Source: Rhodocyclaceae bacterium (GTDB lineage: Bacteria > Pseudomonadota > Gammaproteobacteria > Burkholderiales > Rhodocyclaceae). From it: DNA of 64,000 nucleotides. Shown here in pieces: positions 45,156 to 53,855 of the stretch. The notes beneath the pieces are model-generated. The model was not told where the DNA came from. It searched no databases and saw only the letters and a list, made by a program, of their open reading frames with translations. The position numbers and the translations under genes are program-made. The first letter of the stretch is position 1. Each line of letters begins with the position of its first letter. The stretch spans positions 1 through 64,000 of the forward strand of contig NKXK01000025.1 in assembly GCA_004379165.1 (NCBI GenBank), read 5' to 3'.

Positions 45156-45944
45156 TTAGTTGACCTTGGCCTTGGCGCGCAGTTCCTTGACCAGGTTCTC
45201 GACCTGCTGCTGGTTGGCACGCTGCTGTAGTTGCGGCTTGACCTGATCAAAGGCCGGCGGGTTCAGCGGGCGGGAGTCGTCGAGCTGAATCACGTGGTAG
45301 CCGAAATCGGACTTCACCGGCGTCTTGGTGTATTCACCCTTCTTCAGCTTGCCCAGGGCTTCGGCAAACGGCTTGACGTAAGCGTTCGGGGAACTCCAGC
45401 CGAGTTCGCCGCCCTTGTCCTTCGAGCCCGGATCCTTGGATTGCTTGGCCAGTTCCGAGAACTTCTCACCCTTGTCGAGCTTGGCGATGATCGCCTTGGC
45501 GTCATCTTCCTTCTCGACCAGCACATGGCGCGACTTGTATTCGGTGCTGCCCAGGTTGTTTTTGATCAGCTCGTATTCGGCCTTGAGCTGGGCATCGCTG
45601 ATCGGGTTCGCCTGGACGTAGTCGGTCAGGAAGGCGCGAATCAGCACGGCCTGCTTGGCGAGTTCGATCTGGCCCTGGATGTTGGCTTTCTTGTCGAGGC
45701 CCTTCTTCTTGGCTTCTTGGGCGAGGATTTCGCGGCGGACCAGTTCTTCCTTGACGGCATTCTGCAACTCGGCGCTGTCCGGCGCGCCCTGAGCCTTCTG
45801 CTCGGCAACGAAGGCATCGTATACGGATTGCGGAATGGCCTGGCCATTGACCGTGGCGAATGCACCCTTGTTCTGGGCGAGGGCCGGAGCGGAAACGATG
45901 GCGCCGGCGACGAGCAACACGGCCAGACGGGAAAGTTTGTACAT
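45156..45944 (-). CDS. Periplasmic peptidyl-prolyl isomerase, parvulin type
   Basis: A 262-aa foldase with a signal peptide (about 1-23, A-L-A-Q cut) and a SurA_N-like helical part with paired Lys/Glu. One parvulin domain (about 135-230) has SRHVLVEKEDDAKAII, then GGELGWSSPNAYVKPFAEAL and SDFGYHVIQLDD. It speeds cis/trans proline turnover during folding of exported proteins. It resembles PpiC-like PrsA forms of betaproteobacteria. It is followed by intron and terminator. Confidence 0.9.
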   Translation of the reverse strand: MYKLSRLAVLLVAGAIVSAPALAQNKGAFATVNGQAIPQSVYDAFVAEQKAQGAPDSAELQNAVKEELVRREILAQEAKKKGLDKKANIQGQIELAKQAVLIRAFLTDYVQANPISDAQLKAEYELIKNNLGSTEYKSRHVLVEKEDDAKAIIAKLDKGEKFSELAKQSKDPGSKDKGGELGWSSPNAYVKPFAEALGKLKKGEYTKTPVKSDFGYHVIQLDDSRPLNPPAFDQVKPQLQQRANQQQVENLVKELRAKAKVN

Positions 45945-45979
45945 GCGATGTGTCCTTGGTGACGTAATAAACTGAAAAA

Positions 45980-46249
45980 TTATACTTCTTCGGGCGTGAA
46001 TGCGCGGATGCTCAGCGCATGAACGGCGCCGCGCATCAGATCACCGGCGGCATCGTAGATCATCCGGTGGCGGGCGACCGTGTTGTTGCCGGCAAAGGCC
46101 GCGGCGACGATGTGCAGCCGATAGTGGCCGCCACCGCTGCGGGCACCGGCGTGGCCGGCGTGCAGGTGCGATTCGTCCTCGATTTCCAGCGACTGCGGTT
46201 GCAGCGTGTTCAGGCGCTCGCGCAAACGGGCAACGGTGTCCGCGCTCAT
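45980..46249 (-). CDS. BolA family protein
   Basis: An 89-aa BolA/IbaG fold: LEIEDESHLHAGHAGARSGGGHYRL, then F-x-G-x-x-x-V-A-R-H-R-M-I-Y. The conserved second His, in R-H-R, is present with H30 as candidate ligand. BolA proteins pair with monothiol glutaredoxins in Fe-S handling. Start/stop overlap with the YciI-like gene; the order yciB-yciI-bolA-ppiC is common in betaproteobacteria. Confidence 0.9.
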   Translation of the reverse strand: MSADTVARLRERLNTLQPQSLEIEDESHLHAGHAGARSGGGHYRLHIVAAAFAGNNTVARHRMIYDAAGDLMRGAVHALSIRAFTPEEV

Positions 46250-46551
46250 CAGGCGGGCAGTACTTTCTTGAAGGGCTTGACCGTGATTTTTTCGTAGACG
46301 CCAGCGGCAACGTAGGGGTCAGCGTCGGCCCAGGCGCGGGCGGCTTCCAGCGAGGCAAACTCGGCGATGATGATGCTGCCCGAGAAACCGGCCGGGCCGG
46401 GGTCGGGCGAGTCGATGGCCGGGCAGGGGCCGGCGAGGATCAGGCGGGCTTCGGCCTGCAGGTCCTGCAGGCGTTCCACGTGGGCGGGGCGGGCGGCCAT
46501 GCGCTGATCCAGCGTACCGGCGCGGTCTTCTCCGATGATGGCGTAGAGCAT
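46249..46551 (-). CDS. YciI-like protein
   Basis: A 100-aa protein of the YciI/YCII family: [21 protein letters not shown] with a conserved R-P-x-H, then G-P-x-x-x-x, [10 protein letters not shown] and [11 protein letters not shown]. The invariant His-Asp pair is kept (H24 in PAHVERL; D in WADADPY). Members are thought to be small enzymes with a ferredoxin-like fold; the substrate is unknown. It lies 1 base from yciB. Confidence 0.88.
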   Translation of the reverse strand: MLYAIIGEDRAGTLDQRMAARPAHVERLQDLQAEARLILAGPCPAIDSPDPGPAGFSGSIIIAEFASLEAARAWADADPYVAAGVYEKITVKPFKKVLPA

Positions 46552-46552
46552 C

Positions 46553-47161
46553 TTATTGCTTGTCCTCGACGTATTTCGACAGCATCGCGCCCTGCGCCAG
46601 TACAAAAACCAGCATCAGGCCCATGCCGCCGAAGAGTTTGAAATTGACCCAGGCATCGGTCGAAAAATTGAAGGCGACAATCAGGTTGATGACGCCCATG
46701 ACCAGGAAAAAACCGATCCACGACAGATTGACGCGGTTCCAGACTGGTTCGGGCAGCGTAAGTTGTTCGGCGAGCATGGCCTTGATGGCGTTCTTCTTCA
46801 GCACCAGCGAGGCGAAAGCCATGCTGCCGGCGAACACCCAGTAAAGAATGGTCGGTTTCCACTTGATGAAAGCCTCGTTCTGGAAAACCAGCGTCATGCC
46901 GCCAAAGACGACAACCAGCACCAGGCTGATCCAGAGCATCTTGTCTACCTTGCCGTGGCGGAAGCGGACCCAGAGGATCTGGGCGATGGTCGCAACAATG
47001 ACGACCACGGTGGCGAGGAGAATTGGCGCCTGTTTGGCGTCCACCGCAGCTGAGCCGAGCAGGGTGCCGACCCAGGATGCTGCGACCTCGGGCGCCTTCT
47101 CGGCGTACTTGAAGGCAACGAAAAAGAAGATAACCGGGAACAGGTCGAAGAGTAGTTTCAT
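46553..47161 (-). CDS. yciB: Inner membrane protein YciB (septation protein A)
   Basis: A 202-aa protein with five or six hydrophobic helices. It begins [20 protein letters not shown], with the family [19 protein letters not shown]. It takes part in envelope synthesis and cell division; the exact role is debated. It is the first gene of yciB-yciI-bolA. A TATAAT sequence lies only 8 bases before the ATG on the minus strand, so an upstream promoter or a very short leader is possible. Confidence 0.93.
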   Translation of the reverse strand: MKLLFDLFPVIFFFVAFKYAEKAPEVAASWVGTLLGSAAVDAKQAPILLATVVVIVATIAQILWVRFRHGKVDKMLWISLVLVVVFGGMTLVFQNEAFIKWKPTILYWVFAGSMAFASLVLKKNAIKAMLAEQLTLPEPVWNRVNLSWIGFFLVMGVINLIVAFNFSTDAWVNFKLFGGMGLMLVFVLAQGAMLSKYVEDKQ

Positions 47162-47210
47162 GGCGGGGCATTATATACTCAGCAAATCGCCTCTCTGTGC
47201 GCCCCGGAAC

Positions 47211-48263
47211 ATGCATACCGTTCTCATCATTGACGACAGCGACATCAACCAGACGCTGATCAAGGCTCTAGTTCTCAAACTCGGCGACTGCCAGCCGGTG
47301 CTATTCGACAACCCGGTCAAGGCGCTGGAATGGTGCCACGACAATGTGCCTGATCTGGTCATTGTCGACTACATGATGCCGGAGATGGACGGCCTGAAAT
47401 TCATCGCCGCCTTCCGCGGCCTGCACGGACGGAACGAGTTGCCGGTGCTGATGATCACGGCCAGCGATCAGAGGGATATCCGTTACGACGCGCTACTCGG
47501 CGGGGCCAACGATTTTCTGACCAAGCCGATCGACCGCGTCGAGTTTTCGGCGCGGGCGCGCAACATGCTCAATCTGCGCCAGGGCCAGAAATACATGGCC
47601 AACCACGTGCAGGAACTGGAAGTCCGTGTGCAGGAGCGTACTAGAGAAATCCGCAATCGCGAGAAGGAGCTGATTTTCCGCATTTCGCGGGCGGCCGAGT
47701 TCCGAGACCCGGAGACCGGGGCGCACATCCAGCGCATGGCGCATTTCTCGGCAGTCATCGCCCGAGGCCTTGACCTCGATGCAAAGACCCAGCAACTGAT
47801 CCTCGAAGCGGCGCCGATGCACGACGTAGGCAAGATCGGCATCCCCGACTATATCCTCCTCAAGCCGGGCAAGCTGACGCACGAAGAGTTCGAGGTCATG
47901 AAGAATCACGCTGCGCTGGGCTATGAATTACTGAAAAGCAGCGGTTCCGAAATACTTCAGGCGGGGGCGGAGATCGCCCTGTCGCACCATGAAAAATATG
48001 ACGGTAGCGGCTACCCGAAGGGGTTGGCCGGCACCAAAATTCCCTTGTTAGGCCGCATCGTTGCTGTTGCCGATGTCTTTGATGCCCTGACCTCCGAGCG
48101 TCCCTACAAACGGGCCTGGGCGCTGGATGCGGCCTGCAAGTTCCTTGAGGACAGCCGCGGCGCGCATTTCGACCCCTTGTGTGTCGAAGCTTTCCTTGCT
48201 GGCTGGGAGGATGTGCTGGAAATCCGCCAGAGCTTCCAGGATGAAGACGTTCCCGCAATCTGA
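47211..48263 (+). CDS. Response regulator with HD-GYP c-di-GMP phosphodiesterase
   Basis: A 350-aa protein. The REC domain (1-120) has LIIDDSDIN, the phospho-acceptor in LVIVDYMMPEMDG and the Lys in LTKPIDR. A coiled linker (125-155) leads to the HD-GYP domain with AAPMHDVGKIGIPD and SHHEKYDGSGYPKGL. All metal and GYP residues are present, so active c-di-GMP breakdown is expected. It probably forms a unit with the HPt gene 20 bases downstream. The frame reaches upstream to 46848, but the REC start is at 47211. Confidence 0.93.
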   Translation: MHTVLIIDDSDINQTLIKALVLKLGDCQPVLFDNPVKALEWCHDNVPDLVIVDYMMPEMDGLKFIAAFRGLHGRNELPVLMITASDQRDIRYDALLGGANDFLTKPIDRVEFSARARNMLNLRQGQKYMANHVQELEVRVQERTREIRNREKELIFRISRAAEFRDPETGAHIQRMAHFSAVIARGLDLDAKTQQLILEAAPMHDVGKIGIPDYILLKPGKLTHEEFEVMKNHAALGYELLKSSGSEILQAGAEIALSHHEKYDGSGYPKGLAGTKIPLLGRIVAVADVFDALTSERPYKRAWALDAACKFLEDSRGAHFDPLCVEAFLAGWEDVLEIRQSFQDEDVPAI

Positions 48264-48283
48264 TTGAGTGGGCCATAAACAGC

Positions 48284-48631
48284 ATGCTTCCCGCCTTTGT
48301 CCTCGACCGTGCCAGTATTCTTGAGCGACTGGGCGACGACCTCGAGATTTACCCGATGATGCTTGACATGTTCCTGCAGGATGTCGAGAACAACTGCAAC
48401 TCGCTTGCCACATCGCTGTCTGCTGGCGACATGCCGACCTTGTTGCGCGAGGTACATACCGTCAAGGGCTTGTTGGCAACCTTTTCCGATGACGCTGGCA
48501 GCGCCGAGGCCTTGCGTATGGAAATGCAGTTGAGACGTGGCGATAGCAGCTGCATGGCCGAGGCCGTGGCCGCGCTGCAGGCGAGACTACGCGAAGTGGC
48601 TGGCATCCTCGCGTCCGAGGTTGCCGGGTAG
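48284..48631 (+). CDS. Histidine phosphotransfer (HPt) domain protein
   Basis: A 115-aa four-helix protein with the phospho-His in REVHTVKGLLATF (His at about residue 58). It follows the HD-GYP regulator by 20 bases and could pass phosphate to it from a kinase encoded elsewhere. Its last 45 bases overlap the end of the convergent bioD. Confidence 0.8.
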   Translation: MLPAFVLDRASILERLGDDLEIYPMMLDMFLQDVENNCNSLATSLSAGDMPTLLREVHTVKGLLATFSDDAGSAEALRMEMQLRRGDSSCMAEAVAALQARLREVAGILASEVAG

Positions 48632-49300
48632 CGTCAGATGGGCAGCGGCGCGGCCGCTGTCGGGGTCGAAAGGCACGACACCGAGCAGGGGCGCATCGAG
48701 TCGCTCGCGCAGGGCCAGCAGGTTTTCCTCAAAACGCGCCATCGCCGGATCAACCCGATTGGCCACCCAACCGGCGAGCAGCAGGCCGCGAACGGCAATC
48801 GCCTCGGCGGTCAGCAACGCATGATTAATACAGCCCAGCCGCATGCCAACCACCAGAATCACCGGCAGGCCCAGATGCACGGCGAGGTCGGCGCTGTCGC
48901 GGTCGGCACCCAGCGGCACGCAAAATCCCCCGGCGCCCTCGACCAGCACCCAGTCCGCCTGACGGCGGGCGCTTTCCGCGGCGTAGGCGATGACGGAGAA
49001 GTCGATCTCCAAGCCAGCCTCGGCAGCGGCGATGTGTGGGGCGATCGGCGGTGCGAAACAATAGGGATTGAGGATTTCCGGCCGCAGGTCGACGGTGTTG
49101 CAGGCACGGATCGCCGCTACGTCCTCGTTGCTGCCGCTGGCGTCGGTGCCGGCGGCGACCGGCTTCAGGCCGACCGCGCTCAGGCCATCCTGGCGGGCGC
49201 GCCAGAGCAGGGCGCAGGTGATGTGGGTCTTGCCGACTTCCGTGTCGGTTCCGGTGACGAAATACGCGGGTGCAAAGGGGCGGTGGTCAGACTTGGGCAT
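48587..49300 (-). CDS. bioD: Dethiobiotin synthetase
   Basis: A 237-aa ATP-dependent enzyme that closes the ureido ring of biotin. It has the P-loop GTDTEVGKT at about 15-23, KPVAAGT, the E-G-A-G-G motif and N-R-V-D near the nucleotide base site. The ATG at 49300 overlaps bioC by 14 bases; another ATG at 49315 is in frame. It is the last gene of the biotin operon and overlaps the convergent HPt gene. Confidence 0.94.
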   Translation of the reverse strand: MPKSDHRPFAPAYFVTGTDTEVGKTHITCALLWRARQDGLSAVGLKPVAAGTDASGSNEDVAAIRACNTVDLRPEILNPYCFAPPIAPHIAAAEAGLEIDFSVIAYAAESARRQADWVLVEGAGGFCVPLGADRDSADLAVHLGLPVILVVGMRLGCINHALLTAEAIAVRGLLLAGWVANRVDPAMARFEENLLALRERLDAPLLGVVPFDPDSGRAAAHLTLPGNLGREDASHFA

Positions 49301-50063
49301 GGAGTTCGATGACATCGTAGGTCAGGGGCAGGCCGTGCGGACTGCGCAGGGATTCGTAAGCGGCTTCGGCGCGGGCGAATGCTTGGCGGCTGAGCAGGCC
49401 GCTGCGGCGACCCTGGCCCAGCTGGTTGGCACCGACCGTCTTGACCGAGCGCAGCAGGTTTTTGAGATCGGTGAAATAGCGGATTTCCGCGCGGCGGTGA
49501 AGTTGATGCTCGTTTAGGCCGGCGGCGACAGCCAAGGCGACGATCTCGTCGGCGTTGTGGAAGGCGATGGTATGGCGATGCGCATCAACGCTGCTGAAGG
49601 CCGCGCGCAATTCGTGGAAGGTGTCGTCACCGAGCGTGGCCACAGCCAGCCGGCCGCCCGGCCGCAAGACGCGTCGGGCTTCGGCGAGGACGCGCACTAA
49701 CTCGCACCACTGCACGGTCAGGCTCGACCAGTAGAGATCGATGCTGGCGCTGCGCAGCGGCAGGTGTTCGATGTCGGCCGCAATCCGTGGCCATTGGGCG
49801 CCCGCCTGTTGGAGCATCGCCGGCGCCAGGTCGAGGGCGAAGGCCAGTGCCTGCGGGTAGCGCGCCTTCAGCAGCGGCAGCGCATAGCCGGTGCCACAGC
49901 CGGCATCGAGCCAGCGCTGCGGTGCCCAACCGGCCGACGCCGTTGCAGTCAGGCGTGCGGCCATGTCGTCGCAGATCAGGCGCTGGACCTCGGCTGCCGT
50001 GTCGTAACGCGCGGCCGCCTGGTCAAAGGACTGGCGAACTCGGGCGCGGCTCGGTTTAGTCAT
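49287..50063 (-). CDS. bioC: Malonyl-ACP O-methyltransferase
   Basis: A 258-aa SAM methyltransferase that caps malonyl-ACP so fatty acid synthesis can build pimeloyl-ACP. It begins RVRQSFDQAAARYD as BioC proteins do. SAM motif I is WLDAGCGTGYALPLL; LPLRSASIDLYWSSLTVQWC and VLRPGGRLAVATLG follow. It overlaps bioH by 8 bases. Confidence 0.93.
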   Translation of the reverse strand: MTKPSRARVRQSFDQAAARYDTAAEVQRLICDDMAARLTATASAGWAPQRWLDAGCGTGYALPLLKARYPQALAFALDLAPAMLQQAGAQWPRIAADIEHLPLRSASIDLYWSSLTVQWCELVRVLAEARRVLRPGGRLAVATLGDDTFHELRAAFSSVDAHRHTIAFHNADEIVALAVAAGLNEHQLHRRAEIRYFTDLKNLLRSVKTVGANQLGQGRRSGLLSRQAFARAEAAYESLRSPHGLPLTYDVIELHAQV

Positions 50064-50769
50064 TCAGGAATCGGTGTAGCCGGGCCTGGAAGGCTTCGGG
50101 TTGCGATGTGAACGGTGCGTGGGCGCACTCATCAAAAACCGCCAGTTCGGCGCCGGGGATCAGCGCGGCCAGTGCCTCGGCAGCCGGCAGCGGCATCAGC
50201 GGGTCGGCGCTGCCGTGGATTAACAGCGTGCGAGCCTTGACCTGCGGTGCGATCGGGCGCAGATCGACATCGCGCAGCCAGTCGAGGCCGGCGGCGAGCG
50301 CGGCGCCTGCCGGACGTGGATCGGCCTGCTCGAGCAGCAGGCGCGTGACCTCCTTGGCGCGGGCATCTCCGCGGTTGAAGCCGCCAACGAAGCGCGGCAG
50401 CATGGCTTCGATATCAGCGGCGACCCCCTTGGCGAATTCGGCGAGCATCTCCTGTGCCATGGCGTGCGGCCAGCCATCGCGCTGGACGAAGGAGGCCGTG
50501 CCGGCCACCAGCAGCAGCTTGGCGACCTTGTCCGAATGGCGGGCGGCGACGGCGATCGCCAGTTGGGCGCCGATTGACCAGCCAGCGAGGGTGCTGCCCG
50601 GGGCCAGACGCGCGGCGACATCGTCGGCGGCGGCGTTGAAGTCGGTAATCAGCGGCGCGCTGCCGTAACCGGGCAGATCGAAAATCGTGCCGTTTTCCGC
50701 GTTTACCGCAGCAGCCAGCGGGCCGCGGCCCAGGCACCAGCCGGGCAGAAAGACAAAAGGTGAGGTCAT
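50056..50769 (-). CDS. bioH: Pimeloyl-ACP methyl ester carboxylesterase
   Basis: A 237-aa alpha/beta hydrolase that removes the methyl cap in biotin synthesis. The oxyanion region is FLPGWCLG, the nucleophile is in GWSIGAQ, the Asp in HGSADPLMP, and the His in CAHAPF. The ATG at 50769 overlaps the bioF stop by four bases; the longer frame lies over bioF. A dispersed-motif copy near the start is read as A-A-V-N-A-E-N-G-T-I-F-D. Confidence 0.93.
   Translation of the reverse strand: MTSPFVFLPGWCLGRGPLAAAVNAENGTIFDLPGYGSAPLITDFNAAADDVAARLAPGSTLAGWSIGAQLAIAVAARHSDKVAKLLLVAGTASFVQRDGWPHAMAQEMLAEFAKGVAADIEAMLPRFVGGFNRGDARAKEVTRLLLEQADPRPAGAALAAGLDWLRDVDLRPIAPQVKARTLLIHGSADPLMPLPAAEALAALIPGAELAVFDECAHAPFTSQPEAFQARLHRFLND
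50677..50714 (-). repeat. Dispersed TGCGGT motif, copy inside bioH
   Basis: In gene sense CTGCGGTAAACGCGGAAAAC, then GGCACGATTTTCG. Core and first A tract match; the second tract is reversed to a T run. Confidence 0.5.
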
Positions 50770-51929
50770 GCGAGTTCTCCGAGTGCCGTTATGAGTTGTT
50801 CTATGTCGGCTGAGGTATGCGCAGCCGAAACGCAGATTCTGAGCCGGGCGCTGCCCTTGGGCACGGTCGGCGGGCGGATGGCCGGCACCCAAAGGCAGCG
50901 TTCCCAGAGCCCTTGCGACAGTGCGACACAGGCGCTGTTGTCGCCGATGATCAGCGGCTGGATGGCGGTGGCCGAGGGCAGCAGCGGCCAGGGCAGGGAA
51001 CGCACGCCCTCGCGCAGTTGGGCGATGTTGGCGAACAGGCGCTGGCGCAGGCTGTCGCCGTCAGCGATCAGTTGCAGGCTCTTGAGCAGGGCGCTGGCGA
51101 TTGCCGGCGGAGCGGCAGTGGTGAAAATGTAGCTGCGTCCCTTTTGCAGCAGGTATTCGATGGCCGTTTCGGACCCGGCGACGAAGGCGCCACCGACGCC
51201 GGCAGCCTTGCCCAGCGTGCCCATGAGCAGGATGCGGGCATCCGCCGACAGGTTGAAATGCGCCAGACTACCCTTGCCCTGCGGGCCGAGGACGCCAAAG
51301 CCGTGGGCGTCGTCGATCACCAGCCAGGCGTCGTAGCGGCGGGCCAGATCAAGGAGTAGCGGCAGCGGCGCGAGATCGCCATCCATGCTGAAGACAGCAT
51401 CGGTAACGATCAGCTTGTTGGTCGCAGTGGTGGCGGCAAGCTGGCGCTCCAGCGCTGCCATATCGTTGTGCGGATAACGCTGGACGCCGGCGCCGTTGGC
51501 CTTGGCCAGTTGCATGGCGTCGATCAGCGAGGCGTGATTGAGCTTGTCGGCAAAGACGGCATCGCCACGGCCGGCAAAGGTCGGAGTGACGGCGAGGTTG
51601 GCGAGGTAGCCGGTAGAGAAGGTGAGGCAGCGGGCAAAACCGGTGAACCGTGCCAGTGCCTGCTCGATCGCTTCGTGCGGCGCCAGATGGCCGCTGACCA
51701 GATGCGAGGCGCCGCTGCCAGTACCCCAGGTCGTTGCGCCGTCGGCCATCGCGGCCGCCAGCTCGGTGTTGCCGGCAAGACCCAGATAGTCGTTGCTGGC
51801 GAAATTGAGGGCGTTTTTGCCGTCGACCGTAGCCGTCCGCCCACAGGGGGTATCGAGTACGCGACGGCGGCGGGTCAGGCCAAGGTCGGCGATTTCGGCC
51901 AGTTCGGCGTGCAGGCGGTCTTCAATCAT
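50766..51929 (-). CDS. bioF: 8-amino-7-oxononanoate synthase
   Basis: A 387-aa PLP enzyme joining pimeloyl-ACP and alanine. It has FASNDYLGLAG, GSGASHLVSGH, DKLNHASLIDAM, VIDDAHGFGVLG, and the PLP Lys in LMGTLGKAAGVGGA. The ATG at 51929 is the family start. It lies 34 bases after the small REC gene and overlaps bioH. Confidence 0.95.
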   Translation of the reverse strand: MIEDRLHAELAEIADLGLTRRRRVLDTPCGRTATVDGKNALNFASNDYLGLAGNTELAAAMADGATTWGTGSGASHLVSGHLAPHEAIEQALARFTGFARCLTFSTGYLANLAVTPTFAGRGDAVFADKLNHASLIDAMQLAKANGAGVQRYPHNDMAALERQLAATTATNKLIVTDAVFSMDGDLAPLPLLLDLARRYDAWLVIDDAHGFGVLGPQGKGSLAHFNLSADARILLMGTLGKAAGVGGAFVAGSETAIEYLLQKGRSYIFTTAAPPAIASALLKSLQLIADGDSLRQRLFANIAQLREGVRSLPWPLLPSATAIQPLIIGDNSACVALSQGLWERCLWVPAIRPPTVPKGSARLRICVSAAHTSADIEQLITALGELA

Positions 51930-51963
51930 GGTGGGGCAATCCGTCGACTGGTAGCGGGAGAAA

Positions 51964-52491
51964 CTAGCGGCTGGCGCCGACATCGCCGGCAAGGACTTCC
52001 AGTGCATGGACGACGCTATGCAGGCGTGCCTCGACCTCGCCCATGCTCGATATGGCGGTCATCGCCACTTTCTGGGCGTAGGCCATCAGTTCGCCGCAGC
52101 GCCGGCGCTGCTCCAGCGTCTGCAGCAGCAGGCGGATCTTGCCGAGAACAACGCCATCGGCGACTGGGCGCAGCAGGAAGTTATCCGCTACCAGATCATC
52201 GCATGATGCCTCCTCGGAAGTGCACAGCAGCAGTTGGTAGATGTCGCCGGTGTCGAAATCGTCGCGGATCGCCCGGTGCAGTTCGTAGCCCCCGGGCAGT
52301 CGGGTGTCGAGGATCAGCGCTTGCGGCCCGTAGGCTGCCAGCGCCCGACGGCAGGCTTCGCCGTCATTGAAGACATTGAGATTGACAGTGCCATGCAGCG
52401 CCACCTTGATCCGGTCGATGAAATCCCGGTCGGCGGCAGCGAGGAAAACGGAGGGCTTGTTGTCCATGAGGGTGTCCGGCGAAGGTGGCAT
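51964..52491 (-). CDS. Degenerate receiver-domain protein inside the biotin operon
   Basis: A 175-aa protein. Residues 10-130 look like a REC domain, with a likely phospho-acceptor Asp in ALILDTRLPGGYEL. The N-terminal acidic pair is weak (FLAAADRDF), and the conserved Lys is Arg (FLLRPVADG). A helical tail (about 130-175) could make dimers. It sits 5 bases after bioA and 34 before bioF on the same strand, so it is probably co-transcribed. The ATG at 52467 is an alternative start. No link to biotin is known. Confidence 0.6.
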   Translation of the reverse strand: MPPSPDTLMDNKPSVFLAAADRDFIDRIKVALHGTVNLNVFNDGEACRRALAAYGPQALILDTRLPGGYELHRAIRDDFDTGDIYQLLLCTSEEASCDDLVADNFLLRPVADGVVLGKIRLLLQTLEQRRRCGELMAYAQKVAMTAISSMGEVEARLHSVVHALEVLAGDVGASR

Positions 52492-52496
52492 GGCGT

Positions 52497-53849
52497 TCAG
52501 GCCAGCCTGCAGGCGGCGGTGAGCGCCTGACCGATAACCTGGCCGAGCTGCGTAATCTCACTGTCATCAATGATATACGGCGGCATCAGGTAAACTGTAT
52601 TGCCGATCGGGCGGATCAGCGCGCCTGCGTCGAGGGCGGCACGGTAGAACTTGCGCGAAAACCACGGGTCGTCGGTGGCCACATCGAAGGCAGCAATCAT
52701 GCCGCGCTGACGCAGGTGGCGGACTTGCGGATGCCCGTTGAGCGGGGCGAGGGTGGCGCCGATTTTTTGCGACTTTTTCCGGTTTGCCGCAAGCACGTCG
52801 TCGGACTCGAAGATATCCAGCGTCGCCAGTGCGGCGCAGCAGGCGAGCGGGTTGCCGGTGTAGCTGTGTGAATGCAGGAAGGCACGGGCCACCGAATCGT
52901 CGAGGAAGGCGGCGTAGATCATGTCGCTACAGAGCACGTTGGACAGCGGCAGGTAGCCGCCGGAAATGCCCTTCGAGAGACACATCAGATCGGGGCGGAT
53001 GTCAGCCTGTTCGTGGGCGAAAAACGTACCGGTGCGGCCACAGCCGACGGCGATTTCATCGCAGATCAGATGGACTTCGTAATGGTTGCACAGGGCGCGG
53101 GCGAGGCGGAGGTATTCCGGGTCGTACATCGCCATGCCGGCCGCGCCTTGCACCAGTGGCTCGACGATCAGCGCGGCGGTGCGCTCGCCGTGCTGTTTCA
53201 GCCAGCTTTCGAGACCGGCGGCGGCGCGGCGGGCGACGTCAGCGGGTGTTTCGCCAGGTTCGGCCTGGCGGAAGTCGGGCGAGGGCAGCACATGCGCCGC
53301 AGCGCGCACCAGCGGCGCGTAGGCGTCCTTGAAAATCGCCACATCGGTGACGGCAAGAGCACCGACCGTTTCGCCGTGATAGCTGCCGGCGAGGCAGAGG
53401 AATTCCGACTTCTCAGGCCGGCCGACATTGCGCCAGTAATGAAAGCTCATCTTCAGCGCGATTTCGGTGGCCGAGGCGCCGTCGGAGGCATAGAAAGCAT
53501 GGCCGAGTGCGCCGCCGGTGAGGGCGGCCAGACGTTCGGAGAGCTCGACCACCGGCTGATGTGTGAAGCCGGCGAGCATGACGTGTTCGAGTGTGTCGAG
53601 CTGCTCGCGTAACGCGGCATTGATGCGCGGGTTGGCGTGGCCGAAGAGGTTGGTCCACCACGAGCTGATGCCGTCGATGTAGCGCTTGCCCTCGAAATCC
53701 TCGAGCCACGCGCCCTGCCCGCGGGCGATGGGGATCAGCGGCAGATGCGCCGGCTGGTCAGTACGCGCGTGGTGCTGCATCTGCGTGCACGGATGCCAGA
53801 CGGCAGCCCGGCTGCGTGCCAGCCAGTCAGCGTTGGAGCTGCTCGTCAT
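52497..53849 (-). CDS. bioA: Adenosylmethionine-8-amino-7-oxononanoate aminotransferase
   Basis: A 450-aa PLP aminotransferase that makes DAPA using SAM as amino donor. It has HPCTQMQHH, DGISSWWTNLFGHANP, FYASDGASATEIALKM, CDEIAVGCGRTGTFFA and the PLP Lys in CLSKGISGGYLPL. It is the first gene of the bioA-REC-bioF-bioH-bioC-bioD operon. Seven bases separate it from the DUF2863 gene upstream. Confidence 0.95.
   Translation of the reverse strand: MTSSSNADWLARSRAAVWHPCTQMQHHARTDQPAHLPLIPIARGQGAWLEDFEGKRYIDGISSWWTNLFGHANPRINAALREQLDTLEHVMLAGFTHQPVVELSERLAALTGGALGHAFYASDGASATEIALKMSFHYWRNVGRPEKSEFLCLAGSYHGETVGALAVTDVAIFKDAYAPLVRAAAHVLPSPDFRQAEPGETPADVARRAAAGLESWLKQHGERTAALIVEPLVQGAAGMAMYDPEYLRLARALCNHYEVHLICDEIAVGCGRTGTFFAHEQADIRPDLMCLSKGISGGYLPLSNVLCSDMIYAAFLDDSVARAFLHSHSYTGNPLACCAALATLDIFESDDVLAANRKKSQKIGATLAPLNGHPQVRHLRQRGMIAAFDVATDDPWFSRKFYRAALDAGALIRPIGNTVYLMPPYIIDDSEITQLGQVIGQALTAACRLA
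52757..52796 (-). repeat. Dispersed TGCGGT motif, copy inside bioA
   Basis: In gene sense CTTGCGGCAAACCGGAAAAA, then GTCGCAAAAAATCGG, translated L-A-A-N-R-K-K-S-Q-K-I-G. Both A tracts and spacing kept; one core change. Confidence 0.55.
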
Positions 53850-53855
53850 TGCGGC

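Noticed and set aside
47031-47055. A further dispersed-motif copy inside yciB
   Set aside because: Core has one change and the A tracts are missing.
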